Below are positions 5,633 to 7,262 of a stretch of DNA of 7,262 bases, piece by piece (position 1 is the stretch's first letter; each line of letters begins with the position of its first letter). A model generated the notes under the pieces. The model was given only the letters and a program-made list of their open reading frames with translations. It ran no database searches and was not told the origin of the DNA. Position numbers and translations under genes: made by a program. The DNA lies in the NCBI GenBank assembly GCA_027347545.1, contig DAIEQT010000085.1:1-7262 (forward strand), in the 5' to 3' direction. This stretch comes from Ignavibacteria bacterium. GTDB lineage: Bacteria; Bacteroidota; Ignavibacteria; Ignavibacteriales; Melioribacteraceae.

Positions 5633-6262
5633 TTATTCAAAAGATTTTTTGAATTCTTCGAATAGAGATCTTAGTTCGGTAAGAGAATCTTTTAGTGTGT
5701 CAACTTCTTTTTCCAAAGAAGTAACGCGGTCGTTTAGGTCCGGTTCTTTAACGACTTCAGTTTGCTGCGGTTCGCCGCAAAACAAATGTGTGTAGCGGTT
5801 TTCTCTTCCGCTTTCTTTAGGAAGTTTAACTACAAACTGACCTCCTTCGATATGAATTAGACTATCGAGTGTTTCTTCAGTCTCCGCCAAATCTTTGAAC
5901 TCATAAATTCTGTAACTACGGCTGCGTATTTCTCCAATAGTTTGCTGCCCGCGAAGAAACAAAACACACAAAACGGCAATTTGCGGTTTTGTTAAGTTAT
6001 AAAACTGTGTAAACTGCTGGCGGTATTTGGGAACTCTTAAATCCGGTCCGGTTACTTTTGCAGCTAAAGATTTATCCCTCAGTTTTTGAATTGTAATCTC
6101 TACAAGAACTTCATCATAAGCTACAATAGGATTTCTGCTGGATTTTTGATTGCACGCGTTGGTAAGTGAATTAATTGTAAGCGGATAATACTCCGGTGTA
6201 GTAAATTCTTTTTCGATTAACGAGCCAATAATTCTGATTTCTTCGCTTGATAAGATTTCCAT
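5633..6262 (-). CDS. yceH: YceH/DUF480 family winged-helix protein
   Basis: This 209-residue protein matches YceH along its whole length. It opens with LSSEEIRIIGSLIEKEFTTPEYYPLTINSLTNACNQKSSRNP (4-45), nearly the family signature. LRVPKYRQQF (75-84) links to a second winged-helix unit with LTKPQIAVLCVLFLRGQQTIGEIRSRSYRIYEF (90-122) and FVVKLPKESGRENRYTHLF (143-161). The two tandem winged helices of DUF480 are complete. The last 35 residues (about 175-209) carry a heptad pattern and probably form a short coiled coil, as in other members. The role is unsettled; a winged-helix fold suggests nucleic-acid binding, and there is no signal peptide, so it acts in the cytoplasm. The ATG at 6262 is favoured because the family motif starts at residue 4; no Shine-Dalgarno site is visible. 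It is a single gene between repeat-rich spacers. Confidence 0.93.
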   Translation of the reverse strand: MEILSSEEIRIIGSLIEKEFTTPEYYPLTINSLTNACNQKSSRNPIVAYDEVLVEITIQKLRDKSLAAKVTGPDLRVPKYRQQFTQFYNLTKPQIAVLCVLFLRGQQTIGEIRSRSYRIYEFKDLAETEETLDSLIHIEGGQFVVKLPKESGRENRYTHLFCGEPQQTEVVKEPDLNDRVTSLEKEVDTLKDSLTELRSLFEEFKKSFE

Positions 6263-6379
6263 ATAAGTTTCGCTGTAAAGTTTAATTACAAGATATATTT
6301 GTGCGGATAAACATTCAAATTATATGGACAGACATAAAAGCAAACGATGCAAAACACATTGCAAGTACAGTATTGAAGT
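6263..6379. other. AT-rich upstream region of yceH
   Basis: No gene is seen here. On the minus strand a TATAATTTG stretch (about 6314-6322) is one base short of a full TAnnTTTG element and could belong to the yceH promoter, but the match is imperfect and no TTG with correct spacing was confirmed. Confidence 0.3.
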
Positions 6380-6479
6380 CTCTGAATAATTAATTTTGAG
6401 TCACACTGAGCTTGTCGAAGTGTGATAATTTAGCTTGTTCGACAAGCTCACCATGACTTAGTTTTAATATTTCAGAGGT
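6380..6479. repeat. About 100-bp imperfect inverted repeat centred on GAGCTTGTCGAA / TTCGACAAGCTC
   Basis: GAGCTTGTCGAA (6408-6419) and TTCGACAAGCTC (6438-6449) are a perfect 12-bp inverted repeat. Pairing goes on outward less perfectly (GTCACACT with ACCATGAC, then TCTGAATAATTAATTTTGA with its counterpart up to TTCAGAGG at 6471-6478). TCACACT (6401-6407) can also pair with AGTGTGA (6419-6425). This GAGCTTGTCGAA palindrome is a familiar dispersed intergenic repeat in Bacteroidota and many other bacteria. It is far from the start of the next gene and codes for nothing. Confidence 0.75.
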
Positions 6480-6783
6480 TTCGTATTGGTAAAGACTTAT
6501 ATCGAGGATCGTCAAAAAGAAATATTAAATTGCTATGAAACAATAAGCCTCCGGTATAATAGTATTTTCTCTTTTATATATTTCAGTTCACTACTGTCCC
6601 GTTAAAAGTCGAATAAAAACAATTGGTTATGGGAACGGTAGTTATGATTTGGGTTATAATTTTTGTTAAATAAGGACAAATGTCCTCCTACTTTTACAAA
6701 AAAGAGGATCAAACTTTTGGAAAAAGAAAAAGCAGAAGTTAGATTCAATGAGAAAGTAAAAGAGAAAAAAGCAAGGAGGAAAA
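6480..6783. other. Leader region of the DUF1670 gene, possible left edge of a mobile element
   Basis: There is no gene. ACTGTCCCGTTAA (6592-6604) resembles the ends of some insertion sequences and could mark the left edge of a DUF1670 element, but the right end is outside the window. AGGACA-AA-TGTCCT (6673-6686) is a 6-bp hairpin with a 2-base loop, a possible operator or element-end structure. TATAAT at 6655-6660 could be a -10 box, but no good -35 is in place. From about 6700 the strand is purine-rich (many GAAAAAG words), like the following gene, and an in-frame stop at 6757-6759 bounds the gene start. Confidence 0.35.
6773..6779 (+). promoter_or_regulatory. Strong Shine-Dalgarno site of the DUF1670 gene
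   Basis: AAGGAGG sits 4 bases before the ATG at 6784 and matches the 16S anti-Shine-Dalgarno core perfectly. No other start in this window has such a site, and it fixes the start choice. Confidence 0.85.
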
Positions 6784-7262
6784 ATGGAGAAGGAAAAAAC
6801 AAGGCGATCAAAACATCGAGAAGCAGAGTATAAACGACTGAAGAAAAAAACAGAAGAGCATGAGTTTGTAGAAAGATTAGAGCGTGAGTTTGAATTTTCA
6901 CCGAGAGTAAGTAGAGGAGTATTGGAAGTAGTAGAAGAAATGTTCTTTGAAAATCGAGAGATAGGAAGCGGACAGATAGAGTACACGTGTGTCAGTTCAG
7001 AAGAGGGAGCCGGCAAGGCGATGGAAGAGATGAAAAAAGTAAGAGTAAAGTTGACGCGAGAACTAACGAGTGACCGAGAAATCCAAGTACGAGACGGAGA
7101 CAGTGGGATGCGGAAAGTACAGATACTACGAATGACGGAAGAAGCCTATGATCAAAATGGATTGTTGACACAAGAAGATTTAGGAAGGATACTAGGAGTA
7201 AGCAGCCGGACAATCCGCCGGGATATAGAAGAGTTGATGGAAAAAAAAGTAAGAATATATTT
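6784..7262 (+). CDS. DUF1670 family protein, N-terminal 159 residues (3' end outside window)
   Basis: The frame is open from the ATG at 6784 to the end of the window (159 codons plus two bases) with no stop. After a basic, charged N-terminus (MEKEKTRRSKHREAEYKRLKKK) the protein reads EFEFSPRVSRGVLEVVEEMFFENREIGSGQIEYTCVSSEEGAGKAMEEMKKVRVKLTREL, then VQILRMTEEAYDQNGLLTQEDLGRILGVSSRTIRRDIEELMEKK. These match the DUF1670 family by eye. LTQEDLGRILGVSSRTIRRDIEELM (about 128-152) is a helix-turn-helix, so DNA binding is expected. DUF1670 genes are often multi-copy and have been suspected to belong to mobile elements, but the function is not established and no catalytic triad can be checked because the C-terminus is missing. 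The start is fixed by the strong Shine-Dalgarno site and by an in-frame TAA at 6757-6759. Its purine-rich codon use (many GAA, AAA, AGA, GAG) differs from neighbouring genes, which fits acquisition by transfer. Confidence 0.8.
   Translation, partial: MEKEKTRRSKHREAEYKRLKKKTEEHEFVERLEREFEFSPRVSRGVLEVVEEMFFENREIGSGQIEYTCVSSEEGAGKAMEEMKKVRVKLTRELTSDREIQVRDGDSGMRKVQILRMTEEAYDQNGLLTQEDLGRILGVSSRTIRRDIEELMEKKVRIY

Noticed and set aside
6602..7213. Minus-strand frames rich in Phe, Leu and Ser
   Set aside because: They are antisense to the purine-rich DUF1670 gene, whose plus-strand frame is open to the window end with a strong ribosome binding site and a recognisable family sequence.

Overview
The window is an AT-rich chromosomal segment, most likely from a member of the Bacteroidota/Ignavibacteriota lineage. 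Four things point there: a PEGA plus two-component-propeller lipoprotein, a PorT-type outer-membrane barrel, promoter elements matching the Bacteroidota TTG/TAnnTTTG pattern ahead of the lipoprotein gene, and weak or absent Shine-Dalgarno sequences at most starts. This placement is inference from gene families; no rRNA or other strong marker is present.

Layout. Positions 1-477 (+) hold the C-terminal end of an Omp85/BamA-type barrel protein. Positions 572-2023 (+) encode a lipoprotein with two PEGA domains and a seven-bladed propeller, preceded by a hairpin and two candidate promoters. Positions 2177-2490 hold a non-coding array of about 15 units, each with a short YTRCAA-type core recurring every 21 bp (one unit is 20 bp) and variable sequence between cores. 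It lies just upstream of a soluble, helical protein gene of unknown function (2575-3264, +). A strong bidirectional terminator (3395-3413) separates that gene from a decayed minus-strand cassette: a 5'-truncated tail of an N6-adenine DNA methyltransferase (4340-4632), then a DUF3800 gene (3418-4337) split by a 152-bp MITE with terminal inverted repeats and a perfect 9-bp target duplication. Upstream of the cassette on the minus strand is an intact PorT-family barrel gene (4633-5280), then a repeat-rich spacer, then an intact YceH/DUF480 gene (5633-6262, -). The right end (about 6263-6783) is non-coding with a long imperfect inverted repeat, and a DUF1670 gene with a textbook Shine-Dalgarno site (6784 onward, +) runs off the window.

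How the parts relate. The left half is envelope-related. The centre is a possible array-plus-protein unit, which is the most unusual part of the window. The methyltransferase tail and DUF3800 gene look like the remains of a restriction-modification or defence-type cassette broken by deletion and by MITE insertion. The right third is rich in dispersed palindromic repeats and ends in a possibly mobile DUF1670 locus. No tRNA, rRNA or CRISPR array was recognised.
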